From: Atrichornis clamosus
Taxonomy: Eukaryota; Chordata; Aves; Passeriformes; Menuridae
Direction: 5' to 3'
Length of the DNA: 64,000 nucleotides
NCBI GenBank assembly: GCA_013400975.1
Contig: WBMZ01008684.1
Location: 1-64,000, forward strand
Numbering within the stretch: the first letter of the stretch is position 1; each line of letters starts with the position of its first letter. Positions 49,501 through 62,094 of this stretch are shown here, piece after piece. The notes beneath the pieces were generated by a model. It was given only the letters and a program-made list of their open reading frames with translations, did not search any database and had not been told where the DNA came from. A program made the translations under genes and the position numbers.

Positions 49501-52500
49501 GAGAAATAATTGTGACTGTATTTGGAAACTTAAGCTTTTTTTAATCCCTCAAACTCCATGGTCGTTCACAGAGGAAAGCCAGGACCGGATACATGCAATT
49601 CAACTATTTTGGGATTGGAGTTTGTCTTGATAACTTTATCCTGTTTTTCTTTAGCTTTTAAATCTAATGGGATCAATTCTTCAGCTTGTACAAACAGGTG
49701 TTGTTTAATTAATGTCAGTGTTGAAATGCCATACTAAAACATGGTTGTGAGGAATGCTCCTTTTTTTTTCTCCTCCTCCTGCTTGGCAGGAATAATTTTC
49801 CTTCTCTGGCTTCTAAGAAAGAGGATAAATGTTGGAATAGTTTGAAAAGTTTCATCAAAAATAGCACGGAGATCAAAAGGATAACTGAAATAGAGATAAT
49901 TCAAGTTTTTAAGAAAAAAAAACAAGAATAAAGGACAAGTCTCTCAACATAAGAAAACACGTTAGGAATTTAGGAAATTCAGCTGCTTGTGCTTTTCAAG
50001 TGAACTTGAAGCAGTGACAGAGGCAAGCACAAGATGTTTCTCGCTGCTTGTGTGCAGAGAACTTCAAGGGCTCTCCTGCTAGAGATTTGATCTCTCTCAT
50101 TATGGACTGGGCTGGGTGTTTTTTTTCTTTTTAAAACTACACCCTGGTTTCATTGAAATCAACATCAAAGGTCTTGATTACTTTAGCTAAGGTAGAGTTT
50201 CACCCACAGTGGCCCTGAAATAGGAAACTTGTGCATCTCCTGGACAGAACCGTGCTCTGGAATGTAAGCTGTTGTTGTTCCTTTCCAGTGTACTTTTGTA
50301 ACCTTTTAGATGACTTTCTTATGGTGACTTCATTTATGATATTCATTATGAAATCTTAAGGATTTCATTTAAAGTTCAAGGCCAAGTAGGTGACCACTCT
50401 GTCAATAGCCAGACTGAAATATAAATTCAAAGGTCCAATATTGTTTCTTCATGCTACTGGGAGCTTGCCTGTAAAACTCAACAGGACTTTAAACACCAGT
50501 GATGAAATAGAGATACCATACAGAAACATACAGGGAATGCATCGGGTTTGCTTTAGGAAAACCTTCATTTTATTTCAGGCAGAAAAAAAGCAAAGAAACC
50601 AAAATGTGAACTTGGACTCTCATAGTTCATACATGACTTAAATTCAGGACAGGTCCCCCACAAAGCAGAATCCCAAGTGTGAGCTGTTTCCCAGGCTCCC
50701 TTGGAGATTCTGGGTGAGAACGAAGCAGCTCCAGTTACTTATCTGGAAAGCTGTGTCTGGAGCTAAGGAACCACTGGGGGTTTCCTGTTCACTGGCTCCC
50801 AGGCCTGAGGGAATATTTGAAATGCTCCAAACTGACTCAAGACACATGCAGTGACTGTGGTTAGAAATGGTACAGATGAGCCAGGGGTGCCAGTGTCCTG
50901 CACTGTTTGTAGAATGATAAAATCTTCCCACATAAAGGGATTCAAGCCAACGTTTTTGACTCCAGAGCTGTGGGGTACCTGGTCAGGGTGAGCAGCATCA
51001 TTCTCCTGTTTCTGCACCTGCCTGCTGAGGTTGGCTGCGGTGCTGCTCAGGGAATGAGCTCGGGGCATGTGGGTCAGGACAGAGACACGTGTCCTGAAGT
51101 CCCAGGCTGCTTATGCAGTTCATATTGTGCAGCCATTTGGCTACCACCACTGCCACTTCCCTGCAGCAGGGAGGAAAGCCCCTGCAGTGCTGCTGCCATC
51201 AGGCCATGTCCAGCTGGTCTCCTGTTGTCTCCTCGCCCAGAGCCAAGGTGTTGGTTGGTGACACAGCAAGCTGTGCCTGCCTGCCAGCAGGAGCCTGGGT
51301 GAGTGTAGATATTGGTACACTTGTAATAACAGCTTCGCCATCATCTTACTTCTAACATGTGCAGTGTAGAGCTAATGCTCTCCTTCTGCCTGGAATGCCA
51401 AACAGAGGGGTTTGCCCATTTTCTTCTTTGCTGTGATGGCACTAGATGCATCCGTGGACAGGATGGAGGGGATTTAGGCAGAAGGGTTCCTGCACGTAGG
51501 GAGAGAAGGAGATTGGAGGCTTGAGAACACTTACAGACAAGGAAATCCAAATTTGTTGTTTATACATAGAAAACAGTGAGATTCAGGGTTCCTGTGATAC
51601 ACCATGAATGATTTTTGCAACTTTGCTTCATTTCATGCACAAAACAAGTGGTTTAGAGTGAATCAAACCGGGAGGTAGGAAGAGAAGAGACTGTCTTGTG
51701 CTCAAGAAGTTTAGTACTGCTATGAAGGAGTGGATTATAGCAATGCCTGTGCCACTGAACTCCTATATTGTGTTAATCAACTTGTTAAAATCCGAATTTT
51801 CACAGAAAAGAGAAACTGGGATTGCTCTTACAGGCATGCTGAGCACTCAAAATTGACAGAGAATTTGAATGCTTTGGATACATAATACCCAAGTAATATG
51901 AAGAGTTCTAGAAAATAGCATTGTATTCTGTGCAAACTGGGCACAAAATCACTAAATATGTGCTATTTTTTTCTTCAATTTTTCTTCTTAAATTTTTTCA
52001 TCTGAAAATTTCAGGTAATATAATTCCCTTTCTAGAAGGAGTCTGATGAAAATAAACTAATATTTCTGACATTTGATGTCATATCGAGGAATGCTAGAAA
52101 AATTCCACAAGCAAATGAATTGTTCTGTTTGCAGAGCATGTTTGAGTGAAACATGGTAAACTAAAGCATATGGTCATATATCCCTTAAGTATAGCATTCT
52201 GTAAGTTTTTTAAATGTTTATTAAGATACAGCTCAAGTGTCTGTAAGAAACTGTGGTTTTTTAAGATATTCTGCCCTCTTGCTTTTACAGCCCCTACCCA
52301 TTTAGTTTATATATGTTCTATATTGCAGCTCCTTTGCAAACACTGTTCTCTGTCAAACTGATGATTCAGGAGTGAATCAGTACATATCAATGTATACAGA
52401 CTGTGAAATTGTGCCTTAAAATGACTCAAGGCAAAGCTAGGGAGAAAAAATAAAAATCTGTTTTCCTTGCCCAGATAATTGATGATCAAATATATTTTAA

Positions 52501-52939
52501 GTCTGTGCCAGGAGTACAAATCACTGCATAGATGTCTCTCTACTGTGAAATTGCTCAGCCCATCCAAGGTCTACACTACTTAAAATATTGAGTATTAAAT
52601 ATATATTTTCACCTGTGTGTAAAATTTGAATAACAGCGTTGTACCTTCCTGCTACTTTTCAAGGTTTTTCCACAGATTGATTAACCCCCATATAGGACTT
52701 TCATAATGCAGATAAAACAGCTGGATTAATCTTTTTGCTGCGCATGCTTTAGTTTTAGTATATGTTGCAACAAAACCTTTTCTGTGCTGTATGTGTATGG
52801 TTTTTGTTTGAATGTTGCTAGCATTAGCTTTGTTCAATTTTTGTCAAGTGTTAGATTAATGCTGCAGCACTGCTGTAGAGCTGTGGTGGTGCAAAGGCAC
52901 AGCACTGATCTGTGTGTATAGGTAGGGACAGGCTTCCTC

Positions 52940-53085
52940 TTTGGTTCCTTTTTTGGTGTGTGTGTGTTTGTTTGTGGTCTTGGGGTTTAGGGTGGGGGTT
53001 TTTTTGGTTGTTAATTTTTTTTTTTCTATTTTAGGGTGGATTTTATTTTGCTTTATATTGCTTTTTGCTTTTGTGTGTGTATTAA
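52940..53085. repeat. T/G-rich strand-asymmetric tract
   Basis: The plus strand is almost devoid of C and strongly depleted in A over about 145 bp, with (TG)n, T-runs and G-runs such as GGGGTTTAGGGTGGGGG. A fourth G-run lies some 40 bases further on, so it does not form a canonical short-loop quadruplex motif. Confidence 0.8.
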
Positions 53086-54695
53086 TGCTTTAGGATTAGT
53101 CAATCTATTGTGTGCTGCAGAAGTACTTGTTTGTCCTTGGGGACATGAGAGGAATTTTCAGAAGCGTATGGTACAGACTGAATAAGAGATTTGTGCCCGT
53201 ATCTCCCCTTTGAAGTAGATGGCTCCCAGCCTTGATTGAAGTGAAAAGTGATTTCTAGCGTAGGACTCGATGGTTTGATAGCATCTCTAAACCTGGACGG
53301 GTCAGGGGGAGAAGTCTGTGTGAAGGTTAAAACTGGGCATGAATCCAGGCTGAAGTCCTCAGCAGATACCCTTGAACGAGCAGGGTAGCTGGAGGTGCAC
53401 TTCTCAAAGAGCACAGCTTTGTCCCTGGGCAAGGTTCAGGTTTACCTTTTCTTTTAAGGCATTTTGAGTTGCTTAGTGGTTTAGGATTTAACCACTCCTT
53501 GTTGGTAATGAGAAGTCTCAAACATGCCACGTTACCAGCCTTTCCTTTCGAGATGTTTCCATACAAACTTCATCATGCCATGTGAGCCAGATGGGTACAA
53601 TTGGAAACTTTTGTCATTTTTACCCTAATTATGTGAAAGGTACTTTGCCAACAGGTGCACTAACCAAGCATATTACAGTAAAGTATGGGTTTGCATCATT
53701 TTGTGAATCTAAATTATAGCTTTATTTTATTATAACACTGGTAGAAATCTATTCTAGATTACGCTCATCTAAATATCAATAATGTAAATTTATCTCCTTT
53801 CTGTTCCTGTCCTGAGAAGGTTTCTTAGCAGTTCTGGGGTGTGCATCTGGCTACACATTTAAATAGCAGTCATTTGTCTGAAGCGTGAGAAACTCCTGGA
53901 AACTGTCGATTTTAAGTTATTACAGTAGATATGCATATTTAAAACTCTGGAATTGAGACAGCAGCAGCCAAAGTCAGTGCATGTGTTTTTTTCAATGTAG
54001 CTTTTTCAAATGATTTCTATTTTAGTCTAACTTGAGTGAAATAATTTAAAATCAAAATATCTAGGTTTGGTATTTCTTTTTAGTATAACCAATATGCTTT
54101 TTTAAGGCTCTGCATTTTAGTTCCAGATCCCATCAGGAGATAAACTTCATAACATTTCTGGACTTCAGGTTTGGGGAGTTTTTTGTTGCAGAATGCTTCC
54201 TTGCTTCTTGTTAAGCAATTTTCTTTCTCAATCAATAGAAATTTGTTCTGGTGGAGCTGGGGAGGAAAAGATCAATTTAAGCCTTGCAATATTTTGTTGT
54301 TGTTTTTAGTTCAGAGCAAAGTGATTTTAGACGATGTGGTACCCAGACCCCTGGTGAACGGGCTGTTCCTTGCAGTGCCCACTTTCCAGTGACTTGGCTG
54401 TCAGTGTATTTTCCAACAAGGTGACACTGCCACGAGGAGATTTGCCAGATTTGGCAATAATTAGCATCACTGGAGGCTTAGCGGAAAGCTCAAGGTCAAA
54501 CTGTTTCCTTGAACTGATTTCTTTTTTCCTCTTCTAGGGAGGTGATCCTTGCAAAGAGGGGTTGAGGCATTCCTGGAGGTAAATGGGGAAGGATAGATTT
54601 TTGTGTTTTTCTAGATAATTAGAGGCCTTCAGTCTCTGAAGTTCTCATTCTGCAGCTTTCATGAGCATTGATTTTTCACTGAAAAAAATAGGGGA

Positions 54696-54711
54696 AGAGA
54701 GAGAGAGAGAA
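54696..54711. repeat. (GA)n short microsatellite
   Basis: About eight GA units. Purine-only, low complexity. Confidence 0.85.
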
Positions 54712-55510
54712 AGCAGAGGAGACTGCACTACACTTAATTTATGAGAACTTAAGCTAAAATCTAAAACATATGCAAAGAGAAAAAGTGCTTAGTGGACTTG
54801 GTATTTTCTAAGTGTTTGTTTTCCTCAGAAGACCAGCCTGCCACTGAGTTGTTTTAGCAATGTCCAGTCAGCAGAGTCCCAGCCATGAAACAGCAATGAC
54901 CTTGCCAGTGCAGGGATATTTCTTTAGCAGTGTTTGAGCACTGTTCAGACCCATCCCTCTCTGTGATCATGCTCAGGTTAGTGATTTTATATTATTTTTT
55001 TCTTTTGGGGGGCTTATTGTTGCAATTTTAAAAGGGAAAATGTAAATGAAGAAAGTAGACTGAAGAGATATATTTTGGATGCCTTAATTTAAAAATATTA
55101 CTTTAAATGCAAAGACTGAAATTGAGCATGTTAATCTTTTCTGAGACTCGAGATTTTCTCACCCTTTGCTGCCAGAATAACAGCGGGGCTACTCCCACCA
55201 TAGCTGTCTGCAGGGTGTGTCAAGGAAGCAGGTGATATTGCAAGTAGTTATGTTGGTCTGAAGAACTATTTCTTCAAATGTAATTAAAATACCTTTAGGA
55301 TAAAGAACTGAGTAAAATTTGCTATTCTGTGATATTAGCTGCCCTCTTGAAAACTTTGTGTTTCTGAAGTCATCTTGGTAAAGAGTCAGGACAGTTTCTG
55401 CCCTGCTGGTGAGTTCTCATGAAGGCTCTATTTAGTACATTTTGGAAGTTTGGTTTTTTGGGGTTTTTTTTTAAGTATTGATAAAAAATAAACAGCTACT
55501 AATTTCTAAA

Positions 55511-55529
55511 TTTTTTTTTTTTTTTTTTT
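55511..55529. repeat. T19 homopolymer
   Basis: A nineteen-base T-run. An earlier T-rich stretch lies at about 55449-55472. Confidence 0.88.
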
Positions 55530-57887
55530 ACAAAGTAGAATACTCTGATAAAACAGTAAAGTACAGACAACATGGTGGTTGCTTATTGGTGAGATGACCA
55601 AAGGAAAGGTCAAATAATCAATCACAGCATCTTATGACATATAACTCTTAAATTCAGCTGTTGGTTTGGAACATTCTCACTTATTGGCAAACAGAAGCAT
55701 TTGAAAGCAGATCAGGTCATTTCCCCCCTGCTCTTCTAGACTTGTAGGAAGGTGTTGCCAGGTTTTTTACCAAAGAAAAGAGAAATCAGATGGGCTCAGT
55801 TTCATATGATTTCTTGTAGTTCTGGGCTCCTGTGTTCAAACATGATATTCTCCACATGTGGATTACTCACACACTTTCCAATTGTAGTGTATGGAAAAAC
55901 TGCATCATTTACTGCAGTTCCTGGGGCCAGTGGTCAGGGAGCTGTGGGTGGGAACAGGATCAGACCCAGAGAGAGGAGCAGCGGTCAGACCCAGCCAAGA
56001 GTGGATGGGCAAGGCTGAGGGGCAGGGGTGGGCCAGGACAGGGGTGCCTGGCTTGGTGGGGTGGGATTTGCAAACTGACATCTTAATTTCCACCACTGGT
56101 AACTGAAATGTAGGATAATGGGCAGTATTAACTCTGGTAAACCCAGAGCCATTAGCTGACACTTGCAAATGGTGCACCACAAAAGCTGAAGATGAGTTTT
56201 AGTAACAACTTCGTACAACATCATTTCATCTATTTTGTGAGTTATTGACAGGAAATGTGCCCACTGTCTCACAAGTGTGCACAGTCTTGTAAGTGTCTCT
56301 TTTCTCTGAAGCAATTGCAGACTCATAATATTGTACAGTAATGTCACAGAGAAGAGCAGGCTTTGGAGGACACCTGAATGGGCCACCTTGTGTAGACACA
56401 CGTCTGTATCCCTTTGGTGGCTCTGGCAGTGACTGTGCTGAATGTGGAATGGAGGTTTTCTTTTTGCTGCTCAAGTAACAGAGCACAGAGTTGGGTTCCA
56501 GCTGTGTCAGGCTGGATAGAAGAGGCTTATGAGCTCTTGCTCAGAAGCGCTGAGTGCTAAGTCTGATCTCAATTTCTATTGCAAGCTGAAGAATGTGTTA
56601 CAGTGCCTTTTCAGGTTTGAATGTTTATTTCAGAAGGTTTATTGCAAGCTTTTGATAATTTCTGCTAGCTCCTTAATGTGTGTATTTGTCTAAATTACAT
56701 CATTTTAGTCTGTATACGTTGTTGATTTCTAAACACAGAAACACTGACTAAAACAATGGAGGAAAAAACACCCGTAATTAGCCATTTTTAATCTGTACCT
56801 GTTCCTGTTATGAGCTCCATAGTGTCTTCTAAAACCTAAGATATGGAATTACTGGAAGTGTTCTGTATTGTCTTATTGAGCTCTGTGACTCATCTCAGAG
56901 TCTGAAAGAGCTTGTTTTAAGAAAACTCATGGTTATTCTCTTTCTTAGTATTATTGTGCTTGAGTAGAATTGTATCTTGTCCAGCAGTTATTGCACAGAA
57001 CAGGACATCAGACACACTCTGTGCTGCTTCCTGAGCAAGAGGAAGACAAACCAACAGTGTCTGAAATCCTGCATAAGAAAAAAGATGACTGGACTACAAG
57101 GCAGAAACTGGCCAGAAGAATTTGATCCGAAATGAAAATCTGTGCTCTGAAGAGTGATGGCATCCGAGTGTGCTTGATGGATTCTGCTTTATGTCTGTCA
57201 GTTTGTCTAATAAAGAAAACAGTCCATAAATTACATTATTGTGCAAAATGTAAAACAAGAGTAGTAAAAATAAGTTGAATAGATTAAAAAATATAATAAA
57301 TTGTGTAGTCTAATAGTTCTAGTATAATAACAATGGAAACTGCTTAAAAAGGTACAAAACTGACCTTTCCAGTTCTAAGTGTATTCTAAATATACTCTGT
57401 CACTAGTTTGAGTTGCAAAGAGAGTAACTTCGTTATTCTGTTATTGAAATCCTTCTCATCCCTGGAGAGATCTTCCTCTTCATGCAATGTTCTCCAAATT
57501 ATTCCAAATACAACACTCCAATGTCTCTTTATTTATTCCTTTTTCCCATCTCAGTCCACTGGAAATCGTGGCCCCAAACTGTGTGATGGTAAAGTTTGGC
57601 AGTTGATTTATTGCTCATTGCCTCCTTGCTGGCACACTGAACTCATGGGCACGATTCCCTTTTGAATCCCACTGGGAATAGAGTTCAAGAACTGCATCAT
57701 TTGCCTGAAATATCCTAATTACAGAATGGTAATCGATCAGAAGTTTGGCTGTGTGCAGTCCCTCCCGTTGGTAGCTCTAACAGGGTCAGTCCTACTGGCT
57801 TTGAATTGCTTCTGTCTTGTGCTTTTTCAGAGATCTTTCAGTTAATTTTCCTGTCCTCAAAGAAAACAATATCAGTTTATAAAAACG

Positions 57888-57928
57888 CAAGATCCTTTCC
57901 AACTCAAACAATTCTAGGATTCTGTGAA
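57888..57928 (+). mobile_element. Minimal CR1 LINE 3' terminus
   Basis: About 40 bp reading AGATCCTTTCCAACTCAAAC followed by AATTCTAGGATTCTGTGAA, the end of a CR1 3' UTR with its terminal octamer-like repeat. No upstream CR1 sequence is recognisable, so it is either an extreme 5' truncation or the surviving end of a decayed copy. Confidence 0.75.
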
Positions 57929-58281
57929 GAGATTAGATGAGGGGTTGAGGGGAAGTAATATTCACCTGCCTGCTCTGCCCAGTCTGCTTTTTGTTCAAGG
58001 GCTTTTTGCCCCTGCAGACTCCCTGTCAGCCCTCGGGACAGGAATGTTTTGTCTCACTGAGACCACAGGCTGCTTTATTGCTTCGAGCAGGCCCACACAA
58101 AAGCTGCATAACGTGGCCAGCATGAGAGCTATGGGCAGTGTTTTTTCCAGAGGTGTGTGTATCATGCACAGAGTGATCAGCAGTGTTTGGTTCTGGCATT
58201 AAGATGAGCATTTCCATAATGGCAGTGAATGGATCTTAGTTTGTGCACACAACTCTCTTCTGGTTTTTCATCACTGTGGTT

Positions 58282-58305
58282 TGTCAGCCTCATTGTCAGC
58301 CTCAT
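58282..58305. repeat. 12-bp perfect tandem duplication
   Basis: Two adjacent copies of TGTCAGCCTCAT. Consistent with a recent slippage event because the copies are identical. Confidence 0.92.
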
Positions 58306-59683
58306 CACACATGGCAGTCCTTGGGAAAGAGAGAAATTGTTTGTTCTAAGCTTGGGAAATGTAATTTGTCATCCTAATTTTCTTTTTTGAGTTGGTAAAT
58401 CAAATTGCATCAGTCTTCCTACCTATTTTTGCTTTGGCTCTAGAAATGTGATACATACAAGACGTCTTTAAAAAATTAACGTATTGATATCATTGTGCTT
58501 GATAGTAGTGTGCTGTTCCTGCATTTCTCCTTAGAGAGGCAAGAACCACCAAGGAACACAATGACAAAGCATTTACGGTGCTCCAAAACTCCTGATATAA
58601 GTGTTCTGTGCATTGACTCCACATATTAGCTGGTGGGAGACTTAGGTAAAATTGCTTTTCTTAGTGCATATTTGCTAAGAGCACTCTTATCACAGGATGT
58701 TGTGAATATTCCTTTACAAGGGGTGAAAGGGATATGAGCCGTGGGTCAGGAATTCCCTCAGCTGCAAACTATTTTGAAATACAAAGTATGCTAGACAAGT
58801 ACAGTGTTACACTTCTTTCACATTGTTATTTCTGTATCCAGTTTTGGTGCTTGTTGGAGTGTGGATCTCAGGCAAAGTGGATCTTTGTAAGAATGTCTGT
58901 ACTGAGCCAGAGCCCCTTTTATCTTATGATATTCAGGGTGGATGTATATGATAGGCAAAATAATACCCTCAATTCTGAATATGTTAACAAAGTTTTCTAT
59001 AAAATCATCTCACAACGAAGCAGATACTCTGTCCTGTGATATTTGAATTCAATAAAGATGAATAGTATAGCTTTTGTGGAAGATTAGAGAGTGTTCAAGT
59101 AATAAGAAAAGCGGGGGACCTTTTCGCCTCAGAGTCATTGGAGAGGTAATTACTGTAATTGAACTGCACTGTTTCTTTTCATCACAGCTTGATGCACATA
59201 CTGTATATTTTGCTTAATATTTGTATAAAACCTGTAATCTTAAATAACACATGCTGTTCTTCGGTGCATGAAGGTCTATAGTCTGTTTAAAAGGAAAAAA
59301 TTGACATACTTCATGGTTGAGGAGATGCAGCGTGAGCAGCGACAGCGGAGAGAAAGGTGGATCAGAACTACCAATCACCACCATTAGGGAAGTGTTGATG
59401 AAAGCTCTCTGTGCTTTATAAATACCTGATGAATCAGCTTCAAAAGTTCTAACACTTTGGCTAATAATTTAAATTAGTCATCCAAGTCTAGCTTTTGCTT
59501 TTTACTGAGTCTTTCTTGCTGGATGATGGCAGCACTGGTTTCAAATGGAGGAGAGAGAGCCAGAAGAAAAAGCAAAGATACCTACTTCAGGAGTTTTTCA
59601 TAGCACACGGATTTCATAGCACACACATTTCTGTCCTTTGGCCAGGAAAGAAAGGACACGATGTTGTAGCTGTTGGCCCAAGT

Positions 59684-59710
59684 TGTGAAAGGTTCAGGTG
59701 TGAAAGGTTC
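59684..59710. repeat. Partial tandem duplication, 15-bp period
   Basis: TGTGAAAGGTTC occurs at 59684-59695 and at 59699-59710, separated by AGG. About 80 bases upstream TTCATAGCACAC is also repeated at a 17-bp period. Confidence 0.88.
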
Positions 59711-62052
59711 CCTGCTTCCTTTCCCTTAAGAGTTTACTACCAGTGGGCAGTGAAGAGACACCTGTGTCCTGACAGCTGTCGTGGTAGTCATTCATATGTC
59801 TGAAGCACTCAATTTCTGCACTCAATCTTGAACATGCAGTCATAGAGCTCAGTGCTGCCTTCTGTCTCCACACCAGCCTTCTCAGGAGATCTGTCCTGGT
59901 GTCTCAGTTCTTCAGGGGCAAGGCTGATAGAGGTTTTGGGTCTTGAATTCAGGTAATTTCCTGACCTTCAAGTGCATCAAGAGTTGTTCAAAGGAAAACT
60001 AATTCCTAGAAATGCCTGAGTTCAGTTTGCTCATTTTTCCACAAAAGAATCATAGGGACAGATTCCGCAAAGTAGATAAGGAGGTGATCTAAAAGAAAAT
60101 CTCTTGGCACCATTTTACTTTTTGCAATCCAGCAGGGAAGGCTAATCTTTTGACCTTCAGTTCCCCTTCTGCCCTCCCAATGCATGATGGAGACCAAAGA
60201 AGAAAGAACAAGGCACTGATCTAAGCTGATTTCCCAAGAGGTTTTTGAATTTGTTTGGAGTTGGGTTTTTTTCTCTTCTACAAGGAGAAAAGCCACCTAT
60301 CTGAACTGGGAGATTAAGTGGAAACATTCGTGTATAAGTAGTTATTCCTCCAGGTGGAATTTCAAAGAGTGTAAATGTATTTGTAAGAATACTTTGAGTA
60401 TAGTTGCCCCAGAAAAGCAATAGCCACTTCTGTGTTTCATGTTGCTTGGGAAGCTGGAACTTCAGGAAAAAGACTTTCTTGGCACCTGTGGAAATCCGAA
60501 ACAGCACCTGGCTGTTCCCACAAAGCACCAGTACCGCTGTGAGTTTCTGTGCCCGTGTGTCTGTATCAGTAGCACAGCTGCCACAGCTGCAGATTACCAT
60601 GTGTTATCCCTGCTTCTCTCTTCCCATGACTTAAGGGAAAAGACCTGATACAGGGGAAGAACTGCCCTCGTGCTTACAACACCCTTACTACCCTACTGTC
60701 CTGTCTGCTCCAACTCCCAGAGACAAAACCTTCCCTATATTTTGTGAGGCTGCAAAATTTATCATTCTGTCTGATATACATGACTGTCTGAAAAGGGTTT
60801 CTTCCTTGTTTTTAACATGGAGATGTTTGTCCTTTTTCTTGTTAACCCTTCCCAGACTGCAAATCAAAGATGTAACTTCAGCTTCCAAGTCTGTATGTTA
60901 AAAAAAAGCTTCAAAACCAAACTTTTGCCATTTAATACCAAGGAAGATAAAAGCCTGAAAGGTCATGTAACACTGTGCCCTCACTTTCACAAATATCTAA
61001 CTACTAAAATATCTAATGCTCAGTGTATTATTTCTGCTCTTTTTAAATAAAAAACCCAAACCACTTTAATAGGAATGGCATACAGCTGTGTCAGCATGTA
61101 GTGCACAGTCCTCCACATCCCCTCTTCCAGAGGTTTACCTGTGAAAATGATACACAGGCATTGAAGTCAGATGCCTTGGGAAATCCCAGCTCTCAGTGCC
61201 AGAGCAGAAAATTGTGCAGAAAGCTTGAGACTTACTAGAATCTGTCATAGTTTTCTGTGAGCCTTTTGTTTTCTTTTCTTCCTTTCTGTCAGAATCCACA
61301 GAAAGGAATAAGTGTTGAGTGGCAAGTCTGAGGCAGTCCCCAAAGCAAAACAAGAGGGAGTATCACTTTGCAAGTGGTTTCTGGAATAACTCCAGACCTT
61401 AGAATGAGCTGTATGGCTCCTAACCCACCCTTCCTGGAGCTGGTCCTTGCAAGTGGCCAGGAACTTTCAGTCTGGGAAAAGACAGCAAACTGCAGCTTCA
61501 GACAAGAGGAGGGAAATAGGCATTGTCCAGAGGACAAAACTTGTGGAGCTGTACAAGAATCTTGCTGCAAAGTTGTCAGTGGAGTAGAAACCGTGAAACA
61601 TGGATATTGATCATAATGATGATAATCTTTGAGCGTTTTTGAATAAAGTCATGAGAAACAATTTATAGATTCCATCTATAAACACTTCCAAAGCAGGTGC
61701 AGTTGTTAGATCCCCACTTGCTGTCCACATCTCCCACAGTACTTAGGTGATTTTACTAATTTAGAGCATTAGCTTTTCTTTGCCCAATAATAATATAAAT
61801 ATAAATATGTTTCATTTGATCTTAAAAATAATTCTAAATATTGAAAAGTCTCCTGGGTTACTGAAATACTAAAATCAGTGTTTAGAAAAATAGAGGATGG
61901 AGATGTGTTCTGCTAATCATCATTCCCTCCAGAGAGAGCAAAAAACCTTTATGCTCTTTTGTGCAATATCATGATTTGTGATAAAAAAAGACCTGGTGTA
62001 GTAAGTGCTATACTAGGAAGCCTGGTTGGAATATGCAGCCTCATTCAGTAGA

Positions 62053-62094
62053 AACTGATCTTGGAAGGATGTTAACTGATCTTGGCAGGATAGT
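62053..62094. repeat. 21-bp imperfect tandem duplication
   Basis: Two 21-bp units starting AACTGATCTTGG differ at three positions. The mismatches indicate that this duplication is older than the perfect ones at 28500 and 58282. Confidence 0.9.

Larger units (their letters stand above)
46206..57887. other. Long unique non-coding stretch with simple repeats
   Basis: No exon, RNA gene or further transposon is recognised in 11.7 kb. Simple sequence is listed separately (48228, 48644, 49485, 52940, 54696, 55511). GC-richer segments at about 47215-47345, 51000-51300 and 55920-56070 carry open frames on both strands with no domain. The rest is ordinary AT-rich sequence. Confidence 0.55.

Noticed and set aside
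52981..53040. Interstitial telomeric repeat or G-quadruplex
   Set aside because: Only one TTTAGGG-like unit and three close G-runs; the fourth run is too far away.
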